In this document: positions 10,094-19,543 of the stretch, piece after piece
Numbering within the stretch: position 1 is the stretch's first letter
How the letters are laid out: each line of letters begins with the position of its first letter
DNA from: Cylindrotheca closterium
Lineage: Eukaryota; Bacillariophyta; Bacillariophyceae; Bacillariales; Bacillariaceae
Reading direction: 5' to 3'
Assembly: GCA_933822405.4 (NCBI GenBank)
Contig: CAKOGP040002003.1
Coordinates: 1 to 64,000, forward strand
Length of the DNA stretch: 64,000 nucleotides
Made by a program: the position numbers and the translations under genes
Notes under the pieces: generated by a model
Seen by the model: only the letters and a program-made list of their open reading frames with translations
Database searches by the model: none
What the model was told of the DNA's origin: nothing

Positions 10094-12214
10094 TTATGCA
10101 ACAAAGCTTCTCACGACAGAAACCTTGTTGAAGGATTTCTTTCGGTTTTGGCGAATCTTCTCGTTCGCCCTTGTCGCTCTGCGGATATCGGTTTTGGTGT
10201 ATCCCCACTCCGTCTCGAGAATGAATTCGCGGCACAATCTGGATACACGGAACCCATAGCGACTTTTCTGGACCATGTGAGAATCGTCAACAGACACTGG
10301 TGGGACATCGTAGAAGCCCCAACCCAATCCCAAACTTGGACCTTTTGTTGTAGCTGGGTTGCACTCGAGGCATCTTTCAAAGTGGCGCTGATAGACGTTT
10401 CCGAATGATACTCGCATGCTTCTCTTATTGTTGGGGCTTCCAGTTGTTGGCGGCGGTGGAACTGTGGTACGAGTCGATGAAGTGCGTTCGGACCCGTTGA
10501 ATGATAATCTTCTTCGGCTTCGGATGGAGGACATGACGGAAGCCAATTCTGCTTCTTTGCTTTCCAAAGAAGGTCTATCCGTATTATCTTCGGATACGAA
10601 GCGATAGAGGTGGGAGGAATCTTTGAATTGGCATTGGTCGGAAACGTGTCGAAACAAGTTCAGCTCTTCCAGCAGTCGTTGGCCAATGAATACTGCATGA
10701 ATTCGAGTAGACGCATATCCTTTTGCGATCATATGATCCACAGCACGATTGCCCATGAATGTCTTCTTGTAAGTCTTCATGAGGCTGATGTGCTTGGTGA
10801 CTCCCATACTTTGAGAAAACTTTTCGCCTAGCGTTCGAAGCTCTTCAAGGGAGGTATATGGAAGAATGGACAAGTCTTCCTTCACGCCATTCGTAAATCT
10901 GTAAAAGTAGTTACCATCCTTGAAAGTATGATCAAAGGACACGTGGTGGAAGAGATTGTACTCTTTACAGAACCGATGTCCGAGGAAGACAGCATCCTCT
11001 CGTGTTCTTGCAAGTCCATGCTTCAGCATCAAATCAATAGCTTCACTCCCAACAAAGGTATTAGGATACTTCTTCAAACGCTTGGAGTGGGTAGAAACAG
11101 CGCAAAGACTGGAAAACGTTCTAGCTCGATTCATCAATGTGTTAGGTTCTGGAACTGATGCTGACTTCTTGCTGACATTACTTGAATAACTTGACCGTCT
11201 TGGGGACTGGGGAGGAGCGTTGCTACTAATCGAAGGATCACTCTCGCTCGCAAATTTGAGACGCGAGCATATCTTTGAGATTTCAATCTCCTCTTCTTCC
11301 AACAATCCGTCCGACCGTAGTGGTTTGCATGGTAATAAAGCTTGCAAATTTGAACTTTTCTGGGGTAAAGATGACAAAGCGCAACGATTATTTCTGCTTG
11401 ACACCGTTTGTGCAGCAAGAGGCAGGTTTGACATGCTTGACCACTTGGTTCGAATAGAGCCGTCGCCACCAAGAAATGGCGTATTCAAAGTGCTGTGCTC
11501 GATTGGGAGGTGTGAAGGATTACTAGAACGGCTCGATAGCGATATCAAATCTGACGAGCTGGATCGTCTCGTTTGCGACAACCCATTTTCACCTAGCGGC
11601 CGCAAGTCCGAAGTGCTTTGCCGTCTCGGCGGTCTTGGAGGCCCACAATTGCCATCGTCACACGTACTTCCACTTGTGAACTTATCCACCAGTTGTCCTT
11701 CTTTCGAGGAAAGGTTTCTTCTCACAGGCACAGGAGGAAGATCATTGGAACGAAATTCATCATGAAGTGGCCGTGCCTCAGTTTCTCGTTCCTTATCGTT
11801 TTCAGCATCAAAGATGTACTCAACCGCATCTGTTCCGTAGATCAGGCTAACGCTGTCTTGGGACTTTGATTGATTCCAAGAGGAAGAACCGAACGATGCC
11901 CACATGGAAGGTTCTGTGATTTCAGACACTGCTACACTGCAATCATTTTCAGACATTGCAAAACTCCCGTCTTCAGACACTGATATGCTCGATTCATCAT
12001 CGTAGGTGATGGCGAAATCCTCGCCAAAGAAGCCAACTTCGTCATTTGAACTAACACTTCTCCTGGGCTTCTGAGGCTTCCAATCGTTCAAACTGTGGTG
12101 GCTCCCATCCATTGTTTCAAGCTTGATATGCGAGCCAACCTTTGTAAGCTTCAAAGCGGTAGAAGTAGACGAACCGGAGTCAACGCTACCGTCGCTCGGT
12201 GATCGATTCAACAT
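10094..12214 (-). CDS. Double-DEP-domain protein A
   Basis: A 706-residue protein. Residues 1-350 are Ser-rich, acidic and probably disordered regulatory sequence. Two DEP domains follow: about 365-442 (K-K-Y-P-N-T-F-V-G-S-E-A-I-D, then A-V-F-L-G-H-R-F and N-Y-F-Y-R-F) and 463-541 (Y-K-K-T-F-M-G-N-R-A-V-D, then H-L-Y-R-F). DEP domains bind membranes or receptor tails in G-protein and Rap/Rho signalling; no catalytic domain accompanies them here. The C-terminal 105 residues form a separate conserved block: R-V-S-F-G-N-V, R-H-F-E-R-C-L-E-C-N-P-A and G-P-S-L-G-L-G-W, then a basic helix. The same architecture occurs in the next gene, so the two are tandem duplicates on the same strand. Confidence 0.85.
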   Translation of the reverse strand: MLNRSPSDGSVDSGSSTSTALKLTKVGSHIKLETMDGSHHSLNDWKPQKPRRSVSSNDEVGFFGEDFAITYDDESSISVSEDGSFAMSENDCSVAVSEITEPSMWASFGSSSWNQSKSQDSVSLIYGTDAVEYIFDAENDKERETEARPLHDEFRSNDLPPVPVRRNLSSKEGQLVDKFTSGSTCDDGNCGPPRPPRRQSTSDLRPLGENGLSQTRRSSSSDLISLSSRSSNPSHLPIEHSTLNTPFLGGDGSIRTKWSSMSNLPLAAQTVSSRNNRCALSSLPQKSSNLQALLPCKPLRSDGLLEEEEIEISKICSRLKFASESDPSISSNAPPQSPRRSSYSSNVSKKSASVPEPNTLMNRARTFSSLCAVSTHSKRLKKYPNTFVGSEAIDLMLKHGLARTREDAVFLGHRFCKEYNLFHHVSFDHTFKDGNYFYRFTNGVKEDLSILPYTSLEELRTLGEKFSQSMGVTKHISLMKTYKKTFMGNRAVDHMIAKGYASTRIHAVFIGQRLLEELNLFRHVSDQCQFKDSSHLYRFVSEDNTDRPSLESKEAELASVMSSIRSRRRLSFNGSERTSSTRTTVPPPPTTGSPNNKRSMRVSFGNVYQRHFERCLECNPATTKGPSLGLGWGFYDVPPVSVDDSHMVQKSRYGFRVSRLCREFILETEWGYTKTDIRRATRANEKIRQNRKKSFNKVSVVRSFVA

Positions 12215-12682
12215 ATTTTCAGTTTGGCAGTTGTGAAATGTAAAAGATTTGGTTCACTTTTATTTTAAGACGGCAATAGCCATACGGTATATGGAGGGAA
12301 TGCTGTTGAAATTTTCGGAACATACGCGGGTTCATCATCATTCGAATCTCATCTCGAACATAGTTATTGTCTTTCTCCGTGGTTTTTAGTTGTTTCCGAC
12401 AGTTCTGTGACATTGGATGTACGACTACTGATATATTTGCAATTCTCCGACGCGAAATGATAACCGGCAAAAATACCTGGCAGAAACGTTTACCTTAAGT
12501 ATACGCTTCCTAGTTGAAATTCCCCATACACAAAGTTCGAAAAAAAATATCTGGCAAAATCAGAACAACAGGCAGGTGTGATGAAATGAAATTACGACCA
12601 GAGCCGGCCTGCGTATCTGCTCCAGGGTATGTACCGGTATCATAGGTATATAAAATATAAAAAATAACTGGTACGCGGCCTA
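12215..12682. other. Spacer between the DEP paralogues
   Basis: A 0.47-kb spacer that should hold the promoter of DEP protein A and the 3' end of DEP protein B. It contains TACCGGTA at 12632-12639. No gene was seen. Confidence 0.5.
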
Positions 12683-14467
12683 TTACAGCTGCTCGGTGTC
12701 GTTGTTCAAGGATTGTTTTCGTTTCTGCCGGATGCTCCTGTTGATTCTAGTAGCCTTGTTGATTTCTGCCTTGTTGTATCCCCATTCTTTCAAAATCCTT
12801 GTACGATCTTGGATGGAAAGTCGACCTACTCGAAACTCCAATTGTAAAGATTTTTCATTCCTCAATTGAACCGGTGAATCATCGTAGAATCTCCAACCAA
12901 GGCCCAAGCTTGGTCCCGAAGATGTAGCTGGATTACATTCGAGGCGACGTTCAAAGTAGCGACTTTGAACTACACCAAAGGTAACCCTCTGCATCTTTCG
13001 TTTTGCACCAATCGCAGATGATCGATTGCTCCAACTATCAGTATTGGCAGGTGACAATGGGCTCAGCTGCCGGTACTTCTGATGATGGTGGGCATCGTCG
13101 CTGTGCGTCATAGATCCAATAGTAGCGGAATCATCACAGGAGGAAGAATTTCCCTCCTCCGTGACGAAACGATAAAGGTAGCAAGAATCTTTAAAGCGGC
13201 TGTTATGCGAAACCGGCTCAAAGATGTCAAGCTCTTCCATCATCCGCTGACCCAGAAACACGGCATCGGGTCTATTCGTAGCCAGTTTGGCTTGTAGCAC
13301 ATAGCTAACGGCTTGTTCCCCTGAGAACGTGTTGCGGTATGTCTTGAATCGATGGCTCTTATGCTTTGACACAGGCATACCCTTCACAAATTTTCGACTC
13401 ATCGTGACCAAGTCCTCTCTGCTGAGTGGGGTCGCACATCGCACATCTTTGGAACATTCATCGTTAAATCGGTAGAAAAATTGCCCATCTTTGAACGTAT
13501 GGTCCCAGCAAACGTGATGAAATAGATTCAACTCCCTGCAGAATCGTTGTCCTAGAAATACTGCGTCTTCACGAGTAGACGCAAGATCGGCACGGAGCAT
13601 GAAGTCGACAGCTTGACTTCCAACAAAGGTATTGGGGTATTTCTTCAAATGATACGAATGTGTACCAATCGAGCAACCAGAAATGAAGGCTTCCGCCAGC
13701 TTTTGGAGACCAGACGACGCTGGCATCGTCGATGCTTGTTGTTGGGAGTAGGATGGCTTTGGAAGTGTCATTGGTTTATCTTGGCCATCTGGTGCGATTC
13801 CACTAAACCTGTCGTCCATGGGATGAATCTCAAATTTCGAGTCAATAGATGAATGATACCGCACTGCAAGTTGAGGTGGAATGTCTTTCTTCGCGGATTC
13901 GAAAACGGCTGTGTCCATGGACGATGATGATGCGGGATTTCTGACAATGAGCTCGGTTAACAAGTCAAAGTCATCATTTTCTTCTTTTAGTGATTCTAGG
14001 GCTTCAATGCGAAGAGAAGTATCAATGCTATCATGTCGCCATGAGCTGTCAATGTTGTTGAAGGAAGTATCCATTGAAGCGAACGCTGAGGGGTCACTGA
14101 TATCAGAAAAGACAGTGGAATGACCAACACTCTTTTCATCGAAAGCCGAGGTTGGTATCTGGGAACCAAGGGTACTTTCTGCTTCCTTGATTTCAGCTCC
14201 ATCTGTTTCTGTATTCCAACTCCGCCTCAGAGGTTTAATCGGAGACTCATCCTGACGGCATTTGGGTACTTCCAGTGAGACTTCCATTCTCGTTCCAAGG
14301 TCAACTTGAAGGCCTGTTGAAACAGAGCGGCTTTCCTTGTCGCAGCTTACTGGTCGTTCTGCGGCTAGTGGTGGTATATCCGTTTTCATCGATACGCTAA
14401 TGTGAGGTATGTGAGAGTAATAGCAACCTGCGTTTTTGTGCAAGAGTATAAACTGTTTTGTGCTCAT
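12683..14467 (-). CDS. Double-DEP-domain protein B (paralogue of A)
   Basis: A 594-residue protein with the same layout as its neighbour. A disordered N-terminus (1-250) is followed by DEP1 (about 255-335, L-K-K-Y-P-N-T-F-V-G-S-Q-A-V-D), DEP2 (about 356-436, Y-R-N-T-F-S-G-E-Q-A-V-S) and the C-terminal block with R-V-T-F-G-V-V, R-Y-F-E-R-R-L-E-C-N-P-A and G-P-S-L-G-L-G-W. The DEP1 domains and the C-terminal block are much more alike between the two than the N-termini, as expected for an old tandem duplication with free drift of the linker. The start could instead be Met27 (M-K-T-D-I-P-P). A role in membrane-proximal signalling is inferred from the DEP family only. Confidence 0.85.
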   Translation of the reverse strand: MSTKQFILLHKNAGCYYSHIPHISVSMKTDIPPLAAERPVSCDKESRSVSTGLQVDLGTRMEVSLEVPKCRQDESPIKPLRRSWNTETDGAEIKEAESTLGSQIPTSAFDEKSVGHSTVFSDISDPSAFASMDTSFNNIDSSWRHDSIDTSLRIEALESLKEENDDFDLLTELIVRNPASSSSMDTAVFESAKKDIPPQLAVRYHSSIDSKFEIHPMDDRFSGIAPDGQDKPMTLPKPSYSQQQASTMPASSGLQKLAEAFISGCSIGTHSYHLKKYPNTFVGSQAVDFMLRADLASTREDAVFLGQRFCRELNLFHHVCWDHTFKDGQFFYRFNDECSKDVRCATPLSREDLVTMSRKFVKGMPVSKHKSHRFKTYRNTFSGEQAVSYVLQAKLATNRPDAVFLGQRMMEELDIFEPVSHNSRFKDSCYLYRFVTEEGNSSSCDDSATIGSMTHSDDAHHHQKYRQLSPLSPANTDSWSNRSSAIGAKRKMQRVTFGVVQSRYFERRLECNPATSSGPSLGLGWRFYDDSPVQLRNEKSLQLEFRVGRLSIQDRTRILKEWGYNKAEINKATRINRSIRQKRKQSLNNDTEQL

Positions 14468-14863
14468 TTGTCATCTACTGACGCCGCAATAGTAGCAGCC
14501 GAGGTGCAGATGGCAAATTGTGATTGGCATTACACAAGAGCACCCAGAGGGCGGTTCATAGTATCTTTCTCAGTTTTCCATATATATGGTTATATCTTTC
14601 ATCTATAAGTAGAGGAGACGCCGCAGAACTTTGGTATTCATACCCTAATTATGAAAAATGCATGCAGTAAAAGTCCGACCAGAAACAGAGGTCTGAAAGT
14701 CATTTGCTAGTTTTTGAGAAACGCGAAATTTCTGAAGAGGACCACATACATAAGCCCCATTTCAAATTTGGGAAGGTTTCGCCTTTGCATCGTCCGGTGG
14801 TCTCATGTGAAAGGTTGCACATCACGCATCAGCAACGTCAGATCTTCATCAGCCATTAATTGC

Positions 14864-16397
14864 ATGGTTGTATTGACTAACCAGAAGACCCTAGTGAGAA
14901 CGGATAGGATCATCTTGCAACGCCTCTTTATTGCTTCTGCTGTCGTTGCATTATCGGTCTTCACCATACCTCTAGACTTGATCGAATCAGAAGAAGATCT
15001 GAAACACAATCCAAAATTCCTCCGCAATTCACAACCTACTTCTGGTTCACAGTGGGCTTCAAAACAAAACATAGTTCCATATGAATCCAAGTACCACGTT
15101 GTATTCTCTACGGGCTGCTCCAATTTTCAAGACTGGCAGTCATATGTGTTCTTCTATCATGTACTCCAGTCTGGACAAGAAGGCCACGTGACACGGATTG
15201 TATCTGGATGCAATGAATCTCAGAAACAAGAGTTGGAGGGAATCTTTGAGACTGAAGTCGCCAGCCTGGCTCCAGGACGCTTCCATTTACACCATACTCC
15301 CGACTACTCACGAATAAAGCAAAGAGCTTCGTATGTTTACTTCAACAAGCCGTACGGAATGAGACACTGGATGGAACATGTTTTGGGATACCCTGATCCC
15401 TCCGAGGAACAGGATGATGACATTATCATGTTACTCGATCCCGACCAAATAATAAAGAGGCCGTTCACCGCCGAGTTTAAACGGGAAGCTGAAGATTGGA
15501 AAACAGAACCCGAGAGTCTCAGAGTGGATCATGGATCACCTTTTGCGCAAGTGTATGGGTTTGGGCTTCGATGGAAAACCCAAATTGACCTTGCCTACGT
15601 CTTCCAGAACTTATCAACGCCCATTACCAGCATGACCAAGAGCGAGCTCGAGGATTATTATCATGCTATGGGACCACCGTTTATTGCCACTGCCAAAGAT
15701 ATGTACAGTATTGTGAAGGTGTGGAGTGATGTCGTTCCGCGTGTTCATGATCAGTTCCCTCAGCTATTGGCCGAAATGTACGGCTACAACCTAGCAGCAG
15801 CGCATCTGGGTTTGCGTCACATGCTGGCCAAGTCGTTCATGCTATCGAGTGTCATGACATATCGGATTGAAGCTTGGGAAAAGATTTTGGACCCACTTCC
15901 GACAGAACGCATATGTGATAAAAACCTGCCACAAGAGTCCTATGTAAGTCCGATTGATTCATTCAACCCTCCCACGACACAAAGGTCATTTCTACAAACG
16001 CACGCTCAATCCTCCGTCATATGCTATCCTATACTATACTCTAAAGCCACATGTATTGCACTTTTGTCAAAGGTATGGAGTGGGGAAGTGGTTCTTTAAC
16101 AAAAAAATACTTCCAAAAACGTTGTTGTCTTGCGATGGACCATTGTTGCAAGAACCACCTTACAATCTCGTCGATCTGTACTCATCAGCAATCTATCCAG
16201 GTGTTCTAAATGTTATCCCCCTCCCAATGTCTCGAAGACGACACGAGTCCTTTATGCTATGCAATGTTATTCGTGACTTGAATCTTGCCCTTGTACATTA
16301 CAAACAACAACACTGCGCCTCAGCGAACTATGAGTACAACTTAACATTCTTCGAAAACATGACGTGGGTGGATAATACAACACTAGTTACTACTTAG
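14864..16397 (+). CDS. Golgi-type glycosyltransferase, peptidyl Ser/Hyp glycosyltransferase-like, spliced
   Basis: Two exons: 14864-15943 and 16047-16397. The intron (15944-16046, 103 bp) starts GTAAGT and ends in a pyrimidine-rich TAAAG, phase 0. The splice joins Q-E-S-Y to P-H-V-L-H-F-C-Q-R-Y. The frame is open from 14714, but Met51 (14864) puts a short cytosolic tail before a signal anchor (I-L-Q-R-L-F-I-A-S-A-V-V-A-L-S-V-F), giving about 476 residues of type II topology. The lumenal part resembles plant and algal hydroxyproline arabinosyltransferases and peptidyl-serine galactosyltransferases: H-V-V-F-S-T-G-C-S, D-W-Q-S-Y, T-R-I-V-S-G-C, the metal motif D-P-D in L-L-D-P-D-Q-I-I-K-R-P-F, and H-F-C-Q-R-Y. 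It probably glycosylates secreted or cell-wall glycoproteins. Confidence 0.8.
15944..16046 (+). other. Phase-0 intron in the glycosyltransferase gene
   Basis: The donor is GTAAGT and the acceptor is a TACTCTAAAG run. Removing these 103 bp connects two otherwise incompatible frames and restores a family-typical protein. A later acceptor at 16087-16088 also keeps frame but would delete the conserved H-F-C-Q-R-Y block, so it is less likely. Confidence 0.75.
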
Positions 16398-16462
16398 ACA
16401 CTTGCAACCTTCTGCGAGGGAGAGAGAAAGGGCAGATTGTTTTCATTGGAGCAAGAGCGTAG

Positions 16463-18664
16463 CTAGAGGCCCAATTTGGACAGGGCAACGTCAGCATCTG
16501 AGATTTCGTCTTTTGGAGTATCGCCCCAGAGCATGCTAAAGAGACCACCCTTTTCTGCTGGTGGCTCCACCTCTTGTGCTGCCTTCAATTCTTTTTTGGT
16601 TTGATCAAGTTTCAGTCTGGAGAGTTCCGCCGCATGTTTGGCGGCTAATTCCTTCTTGTCCTCCAAAGTCTGGGTCAATTCTGCTTTCTCTTCCTCTGAC
16701 TTTTGCAGGATTTCTTCTTTTTGCTTCTGAAGCTCCAAGAATTCATTCTTCAACGGTTTGAGTCCACTTCGGTCCTCGGCTTCCTTGAGCTGCTTCTGCA
16801 GATTTTCTAATTCCATAACTTGCATTTCGACTACCTTCTGGCGTGCCTCCAGTTCGTCATTCATCTCTTCGAGGTTCTCTTCCATCACTTTGATGTTGGA
16901 ACTACGACGACTTTTTGCAACGTAGGTGACGATGGTCGCTTCATCGTCAAATTGCACAGTACCAGTGCCCGAAGACCGAAACGTTTGTACCGTAGCACCG
17001 CTCGAGTGGGGATTATTTCCTCCATATAGTTGCTTTCGCTTTTCTCTCTTCTCCCGAATCGCTTTCTCACGATGAAGCGACCGTAGAATACTATCGTGCC
17101 TTTCGACCTGCTCCTGCAATACCTCGTTCTCGGCGCGGAGCTCCTCCAGCTCGCGTTGCAGTTTAAATTCATTCTTCTTTTCTAGCTCCTCGCCAAGTTC
17201 CTTTTTCAGGTCATGAGTCTGTTTTGTAAGCTTCTCATTCCGTCCCGATTCGAACTTGAATTGTGTTTCTAGCTCCTTCTTTTCAGCAGCGATTCGTTTA
17301 CGTTCTTCCTCGACTTCTTTTCGTTCCTTTTCTAAATTTGCCTCATACTCATCCAACTGCTTCCGCAGATTCTCGACCTTGTCTTTTTCATTATCGTGTT
17401 CATTGTTAAGCATTGCCGTGGCCGCTCCCATTGGATCGTCCCCCATTTCATCGACGGCATCAAGGTCATCAAATGCATCAAAGAAATCATTGTTTTGCTT
17501 CACATTGGATTGAAAGGTTTTTACAATGGCACGTTGCGCTACATTCTGCCGCAACTTTCCCCAAAGACCCTTTGAGCGCATCTTCATCTGAATGCCATCC
17601 ATATGCCCCGAATTGCTAGGCAGTTCAAGAGATTGGATAGGAGCTCCTCCTGTTACTTCCGCTTCGTTAGCGCCATCAACCCTCAGGCTTCCATCTGCAT
17701 TGAATTCTCCTCTTTCACTGGCCGACAGAAAGTTATAACTCTTTCCCAAAGCTTCAAAATTTTCATCTTCCTTCATTTTTGCTGCTGCGGCCTTCGTATC
17801 TGCCTCTGCTCTCGCCAATTTACTCATGCGCTTCCTCTCCTTGCGAAGACGCTTCCTTTCTCGCTTTTCGGCCTTTTCCTTGGCCCGAATCTCAGCGTCC
17901 GTAAAATAGATATCTTCGGTTTTGTCCGATTCCACGGATGATTCCTCGTCTGATTCGTACTTATTAGCTTTGCCTCCATTATTTTCGCGTTCTTCCTTGA
18001 TTTCCAGCTTTCGTTGACTCACAGTCTTGTCAACGACAACGGCAAGTGAATGTCCTCTTGGGCCTCCATCCATATGAGTCCAACTGACCTCATCCCACTC
18101 CACTTTCATGGAAGGTCTAACCTCCTTTTCTTTTTCTGGATCTTGAAACCTTTCCGGAAGCATTTGGTCAAAGTCGTTGTCGTAGCCTTCCAGTTCTTCT
18201 GGCTTTTCATGGAAAAAGGCAGAAGCGTCATCCTCTCCCATTAACAGGTTGATGCCTTCGCCGAGGAGCTCGGTTCCCATCATGGCCGTTTTCCCGAGCA
18301 GATCGGCACCACCCAACACGGCACCCCCTACAAATCCAGCTCCATCCGTAAGTGTGTCCGTCAAAGTTCCCCCCACCACCATGGCAGCGCCACCGACAAA
18401 TTTACCGCCATCCAAGACCACTCCACCTAATTGTGTCTTTCCCACAATCTTGACACCCTTATTGGCTGTCTTTTCCAAGAATTTACCTCCGTCCAAAATG
18501 GTTTGACCGGCTTGGGTCTTACCCATAACCTTGACACCTTTGTTGGCGGCATGTTCGACAGTACTGGTAAAAAATTGCCTATTCTCAGCTGCCGAATTGT
18601 TCACGGTTTGCTTTGCGAGATTTTTCGCATTCTTTGCCAGACCGACAACATCTACCAAGTCCAT
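16463..18664 (-). CDS. Long coiled-coil protein with a glycine-rich repeated N-terminus
   Basis: A 733-residue protein of unknown family. Residues 41-65 and 68-92 are two copies of a 25-residue motif (N-K-G-V-K-x-x-G-K-T-Q-x-G followed by L-D-G-G-K-F). They run into a Gly/Ala-rich, moderately hydrophobic stretch to about residue 145 that could lie along a membrane. The middle is charged. From about 245 to 290 there is a basic Lys/Arg/Glu helix, and from about 430 to 710 a long heptad-rich coiled coil (many E-L-E, K-K-E, L-Q-K-Q). There is no signal peptide. It is likely a structural or tethering protein. It is convergent with the glycosyltransferase, with only 65 bp between stops. Confidence 0.7.
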   Translation of the reverse strand: MDLVDVVGLAKNAKNLAKQTVNNSAAENRQFFTSTVEHAANKGVKVMGKTQAGQTILDGGKFLEKTANKGVKIVGKTQLGGVVLDGGKFVGGAAMVVGGTLTDTLTDGAGFVGGAVLGGADLLGKTAMMGTELLGEGINLLMGEDDASAFFHEKPEELEGYDNDFDQMLPERFQDPEKEKEVRPSMKVEWDEVSWTHMDGGPRGHSLAVVVDKTVSQRKLEIKEERENNGGKANKYESDEESSVESDKTEDIYFTDAEIRAKEKAEKRERKRLRKERKRMSKLARAEADTKAAAAKMKEDENFEALGKSYNFLSASERGEFNADGSLRVDGANEAEVTGGAPIQSLELPSNSGHMDGIQMKMRSKGLWGKLRQNVAQRAIVKTFQSNVKQNNDFFDAFDDLDAVDEMGDDPMGAATAMLNNEHDNEKDKVENLRKQLDEYEANLEKERKEVEEERKRIAAEKKELETQFKFESGRNEKLTKQTHDLKKELGEELEKKNEFKLQRELEELRAENEVLQEQVERHDSILRSLHREKAIREKREKRKQLYGGNNPHSSGATVQTFRSSGTGTVQFDDEATIVTYVAKSRRSSNIKVMEENLEEMNDELEARQKVVEMQVMELENLQKQLKEAEDRSGLKPLKNEFLELQKQKEEILQKSEEEKAELTQTLEDKKELAAKHAAELSRLKLDQTKKELKAAQEVEPPAEKGGLFSMLWGDTPKDEISDADVALSKLGL

Positions 18665-19543
18665 TGTTTATTGTTCAATCAGTGATACTGGATAATGGTA
18701 TAGGAACGATTTGAAAGATGTCTTCTCTGTCTATCTTCGAGTTGTATTTCAATTCTCTGCTTCACTGAAGTAATTCCGTTTGCTTCTCAGATTCAGCAGG
18801 AAACAATAAGCATCAGAACACTGATGATGTAGAGAATAAGAAGGAGCCTTGTGTCCTATGTCTTATTATCGCTCCTCTTTTTATTAAAATACACTGAAGT
18901 CTCTCGTTTCAATCAATATTAGAAGCTTCAAACACTCTTTCTGCAAAGCCACGGTGGGTAGCAGATGAGAGAGGATTGGAATGTATAAAATATACTCAAT
19001 AATGCTCACCAAAAATTGGGAGAGGTTTTATTGGCGCAGATTGAAGATTGCGATGATTTTGAAGATGAGATTCGGAAGCTGGAATGACCATTTTGCGCCT
19101 CTGTCAGTACCTCACAGGACAGACATCGTTTTGTCTATTTTTGAAAATGATGTACCGGTACAGCAGTGGAGACACTACAGACCCGTCAGTACACCAGTAC
19201 TACGATACCTGTTACCATTGGTTTCGATGACGATCATGATTCATTCTACAGACACTATCGAACATGTTGAATCGTCTGGAAGTACAAGCATACTTAGTCC
19301 TAGATGGTTGAATGATAGAGGAGGATACGTAACTAAATGCTGTTTGAAGAGGTTTTGAAATGGGCTCCCACGTTGAAGCGTTTGTTTATTAGTTTAGTTT
19401 ACAGTGATAACACAGAGCTCCCTACTTTTGATGTTGTGTGTTTCAAAAATATAGGAAGTTCTATGTATCGTGTTAAGAGTTAGCGTCAAATCATTTAGTA
19501 CTGCTGTGAAAGAAGTACAGTATCATGAAGTGATTGATGCTGT
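18665..19543. other. Intergenic region, no gene seen
   Basis: About 0.88 kb. It contains TACCGGTA at 19153-19160 and a 125-codon frame (18981-19358) with no coding signature. It should hold the promoter of the coiled-coil gene and the 3' UTR of the first carbonic anhydrase. Confidence 0.5.

Noticed and set aside
16089..16397. An alternative acceptor at 16087-16088 for the glycosyltransferase intron
   Set aside because: It keeps frame but would remove the conserved H-F-C-Q-R-Y block that fits the family; the acceptor at 16045-16046 is better.
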